Origin: Scilla litardierei
Taxonomy: Eukaryota; Streptophyta; Magnoliopsida; Asparagales; Asparagaceae
Length of the DNA stretch: 64,000 nucleotides
Assembly (NCBI GenBank): GCA_030789695.1
Contig: CM061141.1
Location: 322,013,938-322,077,937 of the forward strand
Reading direction: 5' to 3'
Positions within the stretch are counted from its first letter, which is position 1, and the number at the start of each line of letters is the position of its first letter. A program made the position numbers and the translations under genes. Shown here piece after piece: positions 1 through 10,370 of the stretch. The notes beneath the pieces were generated by a model. That model worked only from the letters and a program-made list of their open reading frames with translations, was not told where the DNA came from and ran no database searches.

Positions 1-398
1 ACATTGTCACCGTCACATTCACGCTGGTCAATCCGACTGTTTGGCTCCAATTATTTTTCTTTCGAGACTATATATTGACTCCGTGTTGTTGTGTCCTGAA
101 GGTGCATGTATATAGTTAAGCATATGCACCTATTTGATACATTTAGCGGAATTTCAGTAAAATTGCACCAAAATAAAGAAGGTATCAATAGCTATGTTCC
201 TGCAATATTGCTTACATGGTTACATTGTTGATGGCAAAATCAGCTCGGGTATTAGACACATTAAGTAGAATTCTAGTTTACAAAATAAGCTTATGTGTCA
301 GCAACCTTCACTGCAAACAGCTCCTTTTGGTTAAAATAACCTATATCATACTCATACAGATGCTCATATGTATCCTGACTACAGACAACCACATTAAC
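1..398. other. AT-rich intergenic sequence, no gene seen
   Basis: I see no coding exon, RNA gene or repeat boundary here. Short open frames in this stretch have no recognisable domain and no codon character. Confidence 0.5.
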
Positions 399-401
399 TT
401 A

Positions 402-736
402 GGGTGTGTTTGGCTGTTCGTAGTTGGATCTACCTGGGTATTCTATTTCTAACATGTACTACTGACTACTGCAGTTGAAAGAACACGTTGGTGTTTGGTG
501 AGACTTGCTTTTTGCAAATACATACTATGTAAACTTGTGTTTGGTTTGGTGTAATTTATAAGAAGGGCATTTAACTACTTTTATTCGTTGGTGTATCAGG
601 AAAGGAGTGAGATATAGACATTAAAATGATTTATTTCTCTCATTATGGTGTTCCAACAAGTTGGGGTCTTTTTTGCTTTTACAACAATGCGTAGTGTTGC
701 AAAAACATGAAACCAATTACTAAATTTAACACACCC
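402..736. mobile_element. Tourist-like MITE (PIF/Harbinger type)
   Basis: The stretch starts GGGTGTGTT and ends AACACACCC, a terminal inverted repeat of about 10 bp. It is flanked by the trinucleotide TTA at 399-401 and 737-739. A 3-bp TWA duplication, short length (335 bp) and no coding capacity are the marks of Tourist-like MITEs mobilised by PIF/Harbinger transposases. Only the outermost bases are inverted, so the family call is inference. Confidence 0.5.
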
Positions 737-749
737 TTATATATATATA

Positions 750-1308
750 TCTATATTACAATTGAGGGATGTTTTTGAATCTTTGTCCCATGTGGCAATG
801 TCACATCGCCACGTGGGACAACCTTCTTAAACCCAAAACCTAAAAAACACAAAACTCCACCCAATCCCCAAAAACACACCCAAAATCAAACACCCAAAAT
901 CACACCCCCAAGCAAAAAAAACCAAAAACCACAAGACACTACACACACTCAAACCCACCATTCTCATTTTCACCCGTTTTTGCACTCATCGAAACACCTG
1001 TCTAAAAAAATTGAAACAAAAAAACACAGGGAATGTGCAATCAAAGAGGCGGGATGAGCATTTTAGGCGTCCGTTTCAATTAACCCCTCAAGCACAGATC
1101 CGAAGGCGCCCACTCCGAAGGCGCCAGCGCCGAACACGCCCGCGTCGAATTTATTGTTTCTCGCCGAAGGCGGCCGTGCCTCTAAATTTTTTTTACGCTA
1201 ATTTGTTGTTCTTTTAAATTTTGGCTGCAGAAATATATTTTTTTGGGACAAAGATTTTGCGGGAAAATTTTTTGAATGCACCGTGCCTGCGGGCACGGGT
1301 TATGACTA

Positions 1309-1309
<1 letters not shown>
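750..1309 (+). mobile_element. Non-autonomous Helitron 1
   Basis: The element begins TCTATATTAC after an A. It ends CTAA before a T, with a GC-rich hairpin (CCGTGCC-TGCGG-GCACGG, 1281-1296) about 10 bp upstream of the end. A 5' TC, 3' CTRR, a subterminal hairpin and insertion between A and T without duplication are the Helitron hallmarks. It has no Rep/helicase, so it would depend on an autonomous partner. Its 5' end resembles that of the neighbour at 1340-1944. Confidence 0.5.

Positions 1310-1318
<9 letters not shown>

Positions 1319-1340
<22 letters not shown>
1319..1340. repeat. (AC)n microsatellite
   Basis: About 11 dinucleotide repeats lie between the 3' ends of two facing Helitron-like elements. 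Confidence 0.9.
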
Positions 1341-1944
1341 TAGCAAATAACCCGTGCACACGTGCACGTGAACTGAAAAAACCGGTCGGAAAAAGGGGGA
1401 AGAAGAAAAGGTGTGAGTGTGTGTGGGGGGGAGGGGCGAGAGGCAAAAGTACAAAAATTGGGGTTGTATGTGCAAAATTCTCCACATCCTCTCTTATCCC
1501 TCAAAATCTCATATCTTATCCAATATCTCTTGTCCAATATCTCTTATCCAATTTCTCCTAACCAATATCTCTTATCCAATTTCTCTTGATAACATCCCTC
1601 TTTTCTCAAAAATCCATGGGAAAAAGTGCAAACAACGGAGATGTTGGGGGGCAAGGGCAAAACTTTTTTTAAAGAGTGGGGATCCCCACGTGGGCTTGGA
1701 GATTTTTATTTGTTTTTTGTCCTTTTCTGTGAGTGGGGGATACCTGTGGGAGAGGGTCCAAAATCTCATCTCTTATCCAATTTCTCTTGTCCAAATTCTG
1801 AGTTTTGGGTGGTTGTGTGTGGTGAACAATTCTCTCTTATCCCTCTTACCTAATTTCTCTTGTCCAAATTCTCTTGTCCAAATTCTCTTGTCCAATATCT
1901 CTTATTCAATTTCTCTTGATAACATCCCTCTTTTATAATATAGA
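1340..1944 (-). mobile_element. Non-autonomous Helitron 2, opposite orientation
   Basis: Read on the minus strand it starts TCTATATTATAAAAGAGGGA, close to the start of Helitron 1. It ends CTAG preceded by a hairpin (CGTGCAC-GT-GTGCACG, 1353-1369). There is no coding capacity. The inner sequence has repeated TCTCTTRTCCAATTTCTC motifs (about 1490-1600 and 1760-1930). A second copy of its 5' end follows at 1961-2010, suggesting a truncated third copy or tandem duplication. Confidence 0.5.
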
Positions 1945-1960
1945 TATGTGTGTGTATATA

Positions 1961-2010
1961 TATCTCTTATTCAATTTCTCTTGATAACATCCCTCTTTTA
2001 TAATATATAT
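1961..2010 (-). repeat. Duplicated 5' end of Helitron 2
   Basis: About 50 bp repeat 1895-1944 almost exactly, including the run around CTTGATAACATCCCTC. This is either a truncated relative or a local duplication. Confidence 0.6.
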
Positions 2011-2033
2011 ATACACCCAAAAATATACCTAAG

Positions 2034-2420
2034 AACGTGCGCAGGCAGAATTACCTGCGCACGCCCCCTCTATTCGGGGTTTGTAAGTATTTTTTTAATT
2101 TTTTTTGCAGTAGGTAGATATACTTGTTATGTAGCTCCCCACAAAATTTCAGGTCAATCCAACACCGTTTGAGCCTCCGTTCATCGGTTTCAAAAACGTT
2201 GCGCAAAACTGTCCAGAATTTGTTGAAACCGATGAACAGTTTTGCGCAACGTTTTTGAAACCGATGAACGGAGGCTCAAACGGTGTTGGATTGACCTGAA
2301 ATTTTGTTGGGAGCTACATAACAAGTATATCTACCTACTGCAAAAAACATTCAAACAAAAGTACTTACAAACCCCAAACAGAGGGGTTGTTCGCAGGTAT
2401 TTCTGCCTGCGCACGTGCGC
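2034..2420. mobile_element. Foldback MITE with ~180-bp arms
   Basis: The arm at about 2034-2210 is nearly the reverse complement of 2237-2420, and only about 25 bp separates them. The outer ends are ACGTGCGCAGGCAG and CTGCCTGCGCACGTGCGC. The transcript would fold into one long hairpin. There is no coding capacity. The flanks are TA-rich, so a target duplication cannot be read reliably. The superfamily is undetermined. Confidence 0.75.
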
Positions 2421-2432
2421 ATGCACATTTCC

Positions 2433-2434
<2 letters not shown>

Positions 2435-2479
<45 letters not shown>
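2435..2479. repeat. (AT)n microsatellite
   Basis: About 22 TA dinucleotides directly follow the foldback MITE. Open frames running through it (poly Ile/Tyr) are artefacts. Confidence 0.95.
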
Positions 2480-2482
<3 letters not shown>

Positions 2483-2788
2483 CGTCGTGTACTATCCTAT
2501 GCATAAGAAACAACGCAATGTATTCAAGTATAGTTTCTGTCAACATACAAGCCTCTTTCCAATCAAATGGACCAGGACTCTATGCTTACATTGTCAAATT
2601 CTTTATTTAAGTCCTGCACTTAGTATTAATCTCCTACAAACAAAATTTCTTCAAGGCAAGATTTGTTAGAGGGCAAACCCCCTTTTGAATAAAATGCAGT
2701 AAGCCAAACGAGATGTTAAAGGAGAATGCATCCAATTTAGGCTAATATGACTATATCATAGCATACAGAGACTACATAGATGAAGAAG
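2480..2788. other. Non-coding sequence before the chromovirus
   Basis: AT-rich sequence with no recognisable exon. If the RING-variant gene at 10076-10371 is complete beyond this window, this stretch and 8934-10075 could be its intron. That is inference only. Confidence 0.4.
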
Positions 2789-2793
2789 GTAAG

Positions 2794-3248
2794 TGATGCG
2801 GCGCGGGTTATGGATGGGGCGCGCGAGTGCAATGAGTCAAGGAGGCCGGTTCAAGTGTATCAAAGGGGGATGTGACTCTGGTCCACCACGGGCCCGGTGC
2901 CAAACTTGTAATTTCGTAACTAGGGGGGTCGTTTAGTAATTGAACAATTGGCTAATACCCCCCAAAACAAGGGCCGGCCGACCCTAGAAGGGTTATCGAA
3001 GAATTGATCTGAAGGTAATTTTATTTCCTAGAATCCTAGAGCAATTTTACCTTTAATCTACTATTGTTAGATTTGCTTTAGATTAATTATTTCTAGCATT
3101 TAATAGCATTTAATAGCATTTAGATTTGCTTTAGATTTCCCTTTAATCTCCTATTGTTTAATCTCCTATTGTTACAAAACCCTAGTTTTATTAGTCCAAA
3201 TCCATAAAAATCCCACTTTTATCCCCACAAAAAGCCCTAGACGCATCA
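2794..3248 (+). repeat. 5' LTR of the chromovirus
   Basis: 455 bp, TG...CA with inverted ends TGATGCG/CGCATCA. It is longer than the 3' copy because of short internal tandem repeats (TAGCATTTAA and TTTAATCTCCTATTG, about 3098-3170). Confidence 0.93.
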
Positions 3249-3251
3249 AAT

Positions 3252-3263
3252 TGGTATCAAAGC
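3252..3263 (+). promoter_or_regulatory. Primer binding site, tRNA-Met type
   Basis: TGGTATCAAAGC lies 3 bp after the 5' LTR. It matches the usual initiator-Met primer site TGGTATCAGAGC at 11 of 12 positions. Confidence 0.8.
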
Positions 3264-3272
3264 ACTAGATCC

Positions 3273-5040
3273 ATGGCGAGCACTAGATCCATGGAGCGGA
3301 TCAAAGCGTTGAAAGAGAAAATGGAAAAACTGAAGATCCAAATTAACGAGGGATTGAACGATGTCCGAAAAGAGGCCATGGAGAGCACCGCGCGGGTGAC
3401 GGAGACTATTGAGGCGAATAGATCTCAGACGCTAAAAGAGATAGCGGCGATGATCGCTAACATCAATCCAAAAACGGATCCAAGCAAAAAGGAGCTGCCT
3501 TTGTCAACAAATAAAGGCAAAAATGTGATTTTTAGCGAAGGGGTTCCGGAAGAAGAGGGCTTATATCCGTACGACCAGCGAAATGCAGCAGATCCGGAGG
3601 ATTGGGAGGCGTTTCTAGCCAACTCACCGCCGTGCGGCGGAGTTCCGACCATCGGTGCCCCCGCCCCCGACAGCCTTGGGAGGCCCCGCCAAACCCCCAG
3701 ATGCACCTGGGGGCCGTCGAACCCCCAGGTGCACCTGGGGGCCCCGCCAAACCCCCAGGAGGGGCGGCAGGGGCCGCCGCCCCCTCCTGGGCCCCTGGTT
3801 AACTCCTGGGGCAGCGGCGGAGGGCCGCCGGCCCAAAACTAGGGTCAGCAGCCCCCTGGGGGTTCGCCCACCCCCGCAGTTCATTCCGAGGGCCACCCGA
3901 GCTTTTTGAGGGTCCGTCGACATTTCAGGGACCCCGACAGCCCATCCCGACCTCAACGGCGCCACATGGGGCCCAGTTCGGGGCCCGAACAGCTCATACG
4001 CATGGTGTTCAGCAGCATGGTACATGTTTTCAGCAGCATGGAGGGCGACAACAGCATCTTGGAGGCCTGGTGACCCATCTCCCACCTTTAGGGGGTGACA
4101 GGAGATTGAAGAGAGATACATGGCATACCTAGAGACCATCCGACAGATTACAGGTACCCAAATGGAGATGAGAGGGCGACTGGCAGTGGGATGGAGCAGA
4201 CGGAGGAGCACAGGATCAGGCAGTGAGATACATTCCTGACAGACCACCGGTTTTTCAGCAGAGGCATCAGGATCAGCCGCAGGAGAGAGGAGGTTTCGCG
4301 GGAGAGAGTCGACTTAGGAAGTTAAAGATGCCCTTTTTTAGGCCGGGGACCCTGATAACTGGCTGTGCCGCGTGGAGAGGTATTTTGAGGTGTCTGCGGT
4401 ACCAATAGAGAATTGACTACATGCGGTAAGAGTCTGCTTGGAGGGAGAGGCCTTGGGTTGGTACAAATGGACACATCAACAGCAGCCGTTCCGGACATGA
4501 GAGGAGTTCACTACTCTATTGGTGGAGCGATTTAGCACAGTACATTCTAGGGAAGTGTATGAGCGGTTATATTCACTGGAGCAGGATGGGAGCGTAGGGG
4601 AATACATCAAGAAGTTTGAGTCACTCTGCCACTGAGTTCGAGGAGTCTCGGGGGAATCTTTGGAGAGCTGCTTTATGAAGGGGCTGAAGCCAACTGTTAG
4701 ATTCGGGCTGAGCCAGCTGCAGCCAGTAGGCCTACGAGGGATGATAACTTCAGCTAGGATGGTCGAGGACCATTAGGAGACTGAGAGGAGAGCCCGTGGG
4801 GCGTGAGGAAGCACCGCTTTGCGTGGACAGCCGCCAGTTGGAGGACAGAGAGCCGCTCCTACCCAGGGGGCCGCTCCTGCCCAGGGGATACAGTCATTGC
4901 CAGAGGCAACAGGGACATGAGACCAGAGCCACGGCCAGGGGGCAGGTACGGAGGATGACTGAGGCAGAGATTCGGGCGAAGCGGGCTAATGGACTGTTTT
5001 AAGTGTGATGAGAGATTTACTCTAGGACGCCGCTGTGGGG
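3273..5040 (+). pseudogene. gag of the chromovirus, broken
   Basis: Gag forms the virus-like particle and binds the element RNA. The first open part (3273-3842) starts MASTRSMERIKALKEKMEKL, a coiled-coil-like start common in chromoviruses, and then runs into a GC-rich proline-coding tract. A retrotransposon gag domain can be read in pieces at 4330-4710 (EALGWYKWTHQQ; SLEQDGSVGEYIKKFESL) across several stops and frameshifts. A zinc-knuckle remnant CFKCDERFTLGRRC lies at 4995-5036, with Arg where the knuckle histidine normally stands. The gene cannot make a full Gag. Confidence 0.8.
3640..3860. repeat. GC-rich palindromic minisatellite inside gag
   Basis: A C/G-rich block repeats CCCCCAGGTGCACCTGGGGG (perfect dyad at 3722-3741; one-base variant at 3694-3713) and GCCCCGCCAAACCCCCAG. 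It would add Pro/Gly-rich residues to Gag. Its composition differs sharply from the flanking element. Confidence 0.8.
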
Positions 5041-5400
5041 ATCGGACTCTTCAGATACTAATAGTGAACGATGATGAGGATGACGATGTAGTAGTACTAG
5101 AGGCTGGAGAGGATGAGGAGGATGCTGAGCACCAGCACTTGGATTTGGCAGAGGTATCCCTCAATTTCGTAATGGGGTTTACACCGAACCACACCATGAA
5201 ATTGAGGGGACAGGTGGGCGGCCAGGATGTGATCATATTGATAGACAATAGGGTCACCCACAATTTCATCTCCATCAGGTTGATGAGAGAGCAGAGGCTG
5301 CAGCTGAGCGACACGGGGATGTATGGAGTAGTGCTGGGCACAGGTCAAGTGACACACAGTAGTAGCGTTTGTCGAGGAGTGATCGTGACGATATAGAAGG
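5041..5400 (+). pseudogene. Aspartic protease region of the chromovirus
   Basis: The retroviral-type aspartic protease cuts the polyprotein. The frame 4989-5396 contains an acidic stretch (about residues 25-50) and then LIDNRVTHNFIS. In gypsy elements the same place reads DSGATHNFIS. Asp is kept but the Ser-Gly-Ala following it is replaced, so cleavage activity is unlikely. The frame ends at a TAG inside the domain region. Confidence 0.75.
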
Positions 5401-5588
5401 TGCAGATTGTCACAGAGTTTCTTTCCTTGGAGTCAGGGAGCACTGATGTCATCCTGAAGATGAAGTGGCTGCAGACATTAGGAGAGACCAGGACGAATTG
5501 GAAAATGCTGAGGATGGAGTACCAGGAGGGAGGGAGAACAGTGGTCTTACACATGGGTGATTAGTGTCCCAGCCTCTGTCGTTCTTTA

Positions 5589-6750
5589 GTGTCCTATAAG
5601 GCCATGATACGAGCGATACACATGGCAGTGGGTAGATTTCTGGTCGAGCTACAGGTGGTGGCAGCAGTAGAGCAGAGGGAGGATCACACTCAGGCAGTGG
5701 CACCAAAGATGGAGCAGCTATTGAGCCAGTACAAGGATGTGTTTCAGACCCCACAGGGATTATCACCGCACCGAGACCACGAGTACGCCTTTGTCTTACG
5801 AGAGGGCGTGTCTCCCATCAGTGTGCGCCCCTACAGGTATCTCCATGTACAGAAGGACGAGATTGAGAGGTTAGTAGAGGACATACTACAAGCATGGGTG
5901 ATTCAGCCGAGTACGAGTCCGTTCTCCAGCTCAGTTTTGTTAGTAAAGAAGAAGGATGACAGCTGGAGATTTTGTATAGACTACATGGCTTTGAATAAGT
6001 AAATTGTCCCTGATAAGTTTCCCAACGAGCTTCTTGACGAGCTCCACGGAACGTCATTTTTTTCTAAAATCAATCTCAAGTCACCAGATACGGATGAGGG
6101 CAGATGAGGACGGATGACGTGCCCAAGACGGCCTTTAGGACTCATGAGGGGCACTATGAGCTCCTCGTCATGCCGTTTGGCTTGACGGACGCTCCAGCAA
6201 TATTCCAAGCATTGATGAATAAGGTGTTCCGGCCCTATCTACGGAGATTTGTCCTGGTACTCTTCAACGACATCTTGATATACAGTCACAGTGTGGAGGA
6301 GCATGTGGGAAATCTGCAGGCAGTGTTACATAAGTTGCAGGACCAGCAGGTGTGTGCAAATAAGAAGAAGTGCATGTTTAGTCAGCCACAGGTAGAGTAT
6401 TTGGGGCATATCGTCTCAGTTGAAGGGATGACGACAGATCATGCCAAGATTGCAGCAATGTTAGAGTGTCAGTTACCTACCACACTACGAGGCCTACGAG
6501 GCTTCTTTGGCCTGACAGATTATTACAGAAAGTTCGTCCAGATGTACAGCTCGATAGCATGGCCGCTTACAGAGCAGCTAAAGGACGGCTTTCACTGGAG
6601 TGAGGAGGCCACCAGTGCATTTGAGGCCCTGAAGCAGGCAATGACGACCGTGTCGGTCTTAGCACTACCAGATTTCAACAGGCCCTTCGTGATAGGCACT
6701 AACGCTTCAGGACATGGGTTAAGGACGGTGCTGATGCAGGATCAGTGACC
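5589..6750 (+). pseudogene. Reverse transcriptase region of the chromovirus
   Basis: RT copies element RNA into DNA. The first part (5589-6002) has the typical SPFSSSVLLVKKKD and WRFCIDYMALNK segments and stops at a TAA where the family continues. The second part (6104-6748) has THEGHYELLVMPFGLTDAPA and FNDILIYS. The catalytic pair there is normally F-D-D; Asn replaces the first Asp, which would abolish polymerisation. A frameshift lies between the two parts. The 3' end of this frame enters RNase H. Confidence 0.9.
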
Positions 6751-7030
6751 TATTGCAAATTTCAGCCAGACTCTGTCAGCACGAGCGAGGTTGAAATCAG
6801 TATATGAGCGGAAGTTGATGACGACCATGCTCTCCATCCAAAAATGACGGCCTTATTTGTTGGGGAGAAGGTTTATAGTGAGGACCAACCAGCGTAGTTT
6901 GAAGTATTTGTTGGAGCAGCGCATGGTCACAGAAGAACATCAGAAGTGACTCTCCAAGCTGGTCCATTACACTTACGAGATTCAGTACCGACCAGGCTTG
7001 CAGAACAAGGCGGCAGATGCTCTGTCCTGC
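6560..7030 (+). pseudogene. RNase H region of the chromovirus
   Basis: Follows RT directly: FHWSEEATSAFEALK is the usual RT/RNase H linker. GTNASGHG stands where gypsy elements have TDASG, so a catalytic Asp is lost to Asn. The frame stops at 6748 and later pieces (LKYLLEQRMVTEEHQK; ADALSC) sit across stops. Confidence 0.8.
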
Positions 7031-8275
7031 AGAGAGGAGCCAGCAGAGATAGCAGCCATTTCTGTACCAGTACTCCTAGACTGGGAGCCGTTGAGCAGAG
7101 AGATTAAGACCGATTCGGGCTTAGCACAGATACGGGAGGCATTGCAGCAGGGTTCAGCGGAATTTCCGAGGTATACCATGAGGGGGCAGCGACTACTTTA
7201 CCAGGGGAGACTGATGATTCCCAGGTGTTCAACACATATACCACTGATATTTCAGGAGTTCCACGACAGCTCCATCGGAGGGCATTCAGGGATACAGCAG
7301 ACCTACAGAAGGATGTCTAGGGAGCTATACTAGCCTTGCATGAAGAAAAACATTGCTAAGATGATAGCCGAGTGTGATGTCTGCCCTGACACAAGTACAT
7401 GGCAATGGCACCGGCAGGACTTCTACAACCATTGGCCCTTTCTGAGAGAGTTTGGAAGGATATCAGCATGGACTTCATTGAGGGGTTACCATGATCAGAT
7501 GGCTATAATTCCATATTGGTGGTGGTGGATAGACTCAGCAAGTATGCACATTTCGTGCCGTTGAATCACCCATACAAGACCGTGACAGTAGCTACAGCCT
7601 TTAGCGGGAGGTGGTACGCCTGCATGGTTTCCTTACGTCCATAGTATCTGATCGCGATAAAGTATTCTTGAGCAGTTTTTGACGAGGGCCGTTCAAGGTT
7701 CAGGGGACCAAACTGAGGAGAAGCACAGCCTATCACGCACAGACAGACGGTCAGACACAGGTGGTGAATAGGAGTGTGGAGACCTACTTGAGGTGTTTTG
7801 CTTCAGACTCGCCGAAGCAGGGGGCCAGGTGGTTAGCATGATAGAATATTAGTACAACACCTAGTACCACTCGGCGGCGCAGAGTACTCCTTTTCGGATT
7901 TTGTACGGACGGGACCCACCACAGTTGATCCACTACAGTAGAGGTAACACTCTTGTGTCGCAGGTAGAGTAGCATCTTGGGAGGCGGGACAAGTACTCGA
8001 AGGAATTGAAGAAACACTTACTGCGGGCCCAGCAGATCATGAAAGCCAAGACGGATGAGCACCAGAGAGATGCACAGTTTGCCGTGGGAGACCGAGTTTA
8101 CCTTAAGCTCCAGCCTTACAGACAGAAGACTTTGGCCCATCGGAGCAATGAGAAGCTGACGGCCCGCTACTATGGGCCATTCGAGATTACCGCTCAGATA
8201 GGGAAGGTGACGTACCGTCTGCAGTTACCCCCTACGTCCACCATTCACCCCGTTTTCCACGTTTCACAGTTGTGA
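7031..8275 (+). pseudogene. Integrase region of the chromovirus
   Basis: Integrase joins the cDNA to host DNA. The N-terminal zinc domain is readable at about 7255-7395 (FHDSSIGGHSG ... CDVCPD). The core is heavily broken (MDFIEGLP near 7470; VVVDRLSKYAHFVPL near 7520-7565). The C-terminal frame 8006-8275 is clean and has YYGPFEITAQIGKVTYRLQL, the GPY/F module of chromoviruses, ending in FHVSQL. The core catalytic residues cannot be read in one frame. Confidence 0.85.
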
Positions 8276-8339
8276 CGAGCCATTGAGAACCATACACTCT
8301 CACCTACCTTGCCGCCCACCTTGACAGATGACATGGAGG

Positions 8340-8470
8340 TTCTGCTTGAGCCTCAGGAGCTGACTGGTGTTAGACATGCCTCGGATGAAACACATGAAGT
8401 GCTGATCAGATGAAGAGGCATGTCGGAATATGATGCTACTTGGGAGCCCCATGCAGTGATACGAGACTAA
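8340..8470 (+). pseudogene. Chromodomain at the integrase end
   Basis: The segment reads about THEVLIR, stop, RGMSEYDATWEPHAVIRD. Chromodomains in chromovirus integrases carry WxG-x(3-5)-ATWE here; a TGA replaces the first Trp codon. In relatives this domain guides insertion toward modified chromatin. Its presence is the reason for the chromovirus call. Confidence 0.75.
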
Positions 8471-8502
8471 TATTCAGACCTCCACCTTGAGGACAAGGTG
8501 AC

Positions 8503-8520
8503 AGTTTTGAGAGGGAGTAA
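8503..8520 (+). promoter_or_regulatory. Polypurine tract
   Basis: TTTTGAGAGGGAGTAA directly precedes the 3' LTR, the normal position for plus-strand priming. Confidence 0.7.
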
Positions 8521-8928
8521 TGATGCGGCGCGGGTTATGGATGGGGCGCACGAGTCCAATGAGTCAAGGAGGCCGGTTCAAGTGTACCAAAGGAAGAGGC
8601 GAATCGGGTCCAACACGGGCCCAGTGCCAAACTTGTAATTTCGCAACTACGAGGGGGTTGTTTAGTAATTGAACAATTGGCTAATCCCCCTTAAACAAGG
8701 GCCGGCCGGCCCTAGGAGGATTATCAAAGACTTGATCTGAAGGTAATTTTATTTCCTAGAACCCTAGAGCAATTTTCCCTTTAATATCCTATTGTTAGAT
8801 TTGCTTTAGATTAATTATTCTAGCATTTAATAGTAATTTCAGATTTCTTTATATCAAACCCCTATTTTTACTAGTCCAAAGTCATAAAAATCACACATTT
8901 ATCCCCACAAAAAGCCCTAGACGCATCA
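8521..8928 (+). repeat. 3' LTR of the chromovirus
   Basis: 408 bp, same ends as the 5' copy and followed by TSD GTAAG. Many differences and indels against the 5' LTR point to an old insertion. Confidence 0.93.
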
Positions 8929-8933
8929 GTAAG

Positions 8934-10020
8934 ATCATACATAGTACTCACACTTGTCTTGACACAAATCCAGACAGTTAGGAGCACAAATTCTAACTTC
9001 CAAATCAAGGATGTTCTTTAGGTAACAACAGTTGCAAAACAACTAGTTCGTGGTAGTAACCAATCACAAATGATGCTATATCCTGGTTGAATGAAATAGA
9101 ACACTATAGATGTGTTTGGCAAGTAATGTAGTTGATATATTATAATTTTCTAGGAACATGTTTAGTCGATGTAGATGTAGGAGAGAGCATTAGTTGTTTA
9201 GCAAGAGTGGTGTAGGTATGCTACTAACAAAATTGAATAAGAGAGTAAGGATGAAAGAAACTAATTCACCCTTCTGGAAGAATTATTCTATAAACGAATT
9301 GGCAGTCTTGAGAGGTGGTCTGGGTGGTTTTCTAGGAAACATTTGAGCTCATGATTACTAACAACACTTGTATCATGCATGGTTATTGAAGTTCAAGTTT
9401 GCAGCTGGAGTGTTGGGTTTTTGAGTAGTAGTAGGAGAGGGAGTTGGGGTCAAATCAGAAGTTGATCCGAAGCCAGCTCCAAAATGGGATTGGAGTTGAA
9501 CACTTTGCCCCAGAAAACAGGGGGGCAAAGTGCATATATATCTTTCAAAAATGCCAAGATTGCCATCTCATCGTTATGCTATACTCATACACCCATTTTG
9601 TGTACGTGATTGACAATAGTGGGGTTTAGGGCCTAACCCATCCCAGCCCCTAATGCCAAATGCAGCCTCAGAACTTTTGGCTAGTTTGGCAATGGTTATC
9701 AAGTGTTAGCCTATGAATCTTGTCAGTTCTTGATACTAAACATGTCCTATAAGACATGGAGATTATACATTATTCGCCATGTCAGCATACTTACCAATGC
9801 CATATCGCCGAAATAAAGATATATGCACACACTAGCTGACACAATAAACTGCACGAACGTTCTAGATACAAACACACAAGCCCAACAGGAAAGATATTTA
9901 ACTCAAAAATGCTAGATTTTATAAACGTTATTCAATTGAGCTTAGTCTACAACATAATCCTTCAAAAAAAGCATCGCATCATCATCCCCAACACAAAACA
10001 CACATTTTTTTACCACTTAA
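8934..10020. other. Non-coding sequence, possible intron
   Basis: No exon could be supported. Inverted motifs TGTTTGGCAAGTAATG (about 9112) and ATGCCAAATGC (about 9654) hint at a MITE of about 560 bp, but no matching duplication was found. Confidence 0.4.
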
Positions 10021-10075
10021 GCATGAAACTAAATCAGAGACCATCAAATTGATTGGAAACCAAACAAATATCCAC

Positions 10076-10265
10076 CTGGCTCGCAATCGTATTCGAGGCA
10101 AATCCGACAGGCGGCGGCAGATGAGGGATCGATCTCCTCATCCTTAATCTCGCTAGAACTCCCCTCTGATGAATCCAGCAGCTTCTTCCGCTCGAGGAGA
10201 TGATCCGAATCATCCAACCGACCCGAATCCCTCGCCCCATCGCGATCCAACTCCGATTTCTCCAT
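10076..10265 (-). CDS. First coding exon of a RING-variant (MARCH-type) protein, partial
   Basis: RING-CH proteins are usually membrane E3 ubiquitin ligases. The exon starts MEKSELDRDGARD (ATG at 10265), has an acidic Ser-rich stretch, and ends CRICLEYDCEP at a CAG/GTGGAT splice donor (10075-10074). CRIC is the first zinc-binding pair of a C4HC3 RING-variant domain. In plant relatives the next exon supplies the other Cys and His residues; I could not find it to the left in this window. Either it lies beyond position 1, with the chromovirus sitting in an intron, or the gene is a fragment. No membrane segment is visible in this piece. Confidence 0.7.
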
Positions 10266-10274
10266 TCATACAAC

Positions 10275-10370
10275 CCTAGCAACCCAAAACTAATTCCAAC
10301 GAAACCAATCAAAACGACAAACTTCACAAAAACCTAACCTTAATTGCGGGATCAAATCAAGAGCTCGTAC
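10275..10370 (-). other. 5' UTR intron of the RING-variant gene
   Basis: A GT-AG intron is predicted from donor CTCAG/GTACGAG (exon end 10371) to acceptor TTGCTAG/GGTTGTATGA, just before the ATG. Leader introns are common in plant genes. This is predicted from splice motifs only. Confidence 0.5.

Larger units (their letters stand above)
2794..8928 (+). mobile_element. Ty3/gypsy chromovirus, degenerate full-length element
   Basis: The LTRs start TGATGCG and end CGCATCA. The 5-bp duplication GTAAG flanks the element at 2789-2793 and 8929-8933. Order is LTR, primer site, gag, protease, reverse transcriptase, RNase H, integrase, chromodomain, polypurine tract, LTR, which is the chromovirus order. 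At 6.1 kb with ~0.4-kb LTRs it resembles small lineages such as Reina, but I cannot assign it firmly. Catalytic motifs are altered and frames are broken, so it is not autonomous. Confidence 0.93.

Noticed and set aside
2242..2546. Open frames through the (AT)n tract on both strands
   Set aside because: They are poly Ile/Tyr translations of a microsatellite joined to the arms of the foldback MITE.
3425..4247. Open frames antisense to chromovirus gag
   Set aside because: They owe their length to the GC-rich repeats and have no domain.
9444..9629. 61-residue open frame
   Set aside because: No domain, no neighbouring exon signals, AT-rich context.
9105..9668. Possible hAT-type MITE with TGTTTGGCA ends
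   Set aside because: Inverted ends match over only about 12 bases and no 8-bp duplication was found.
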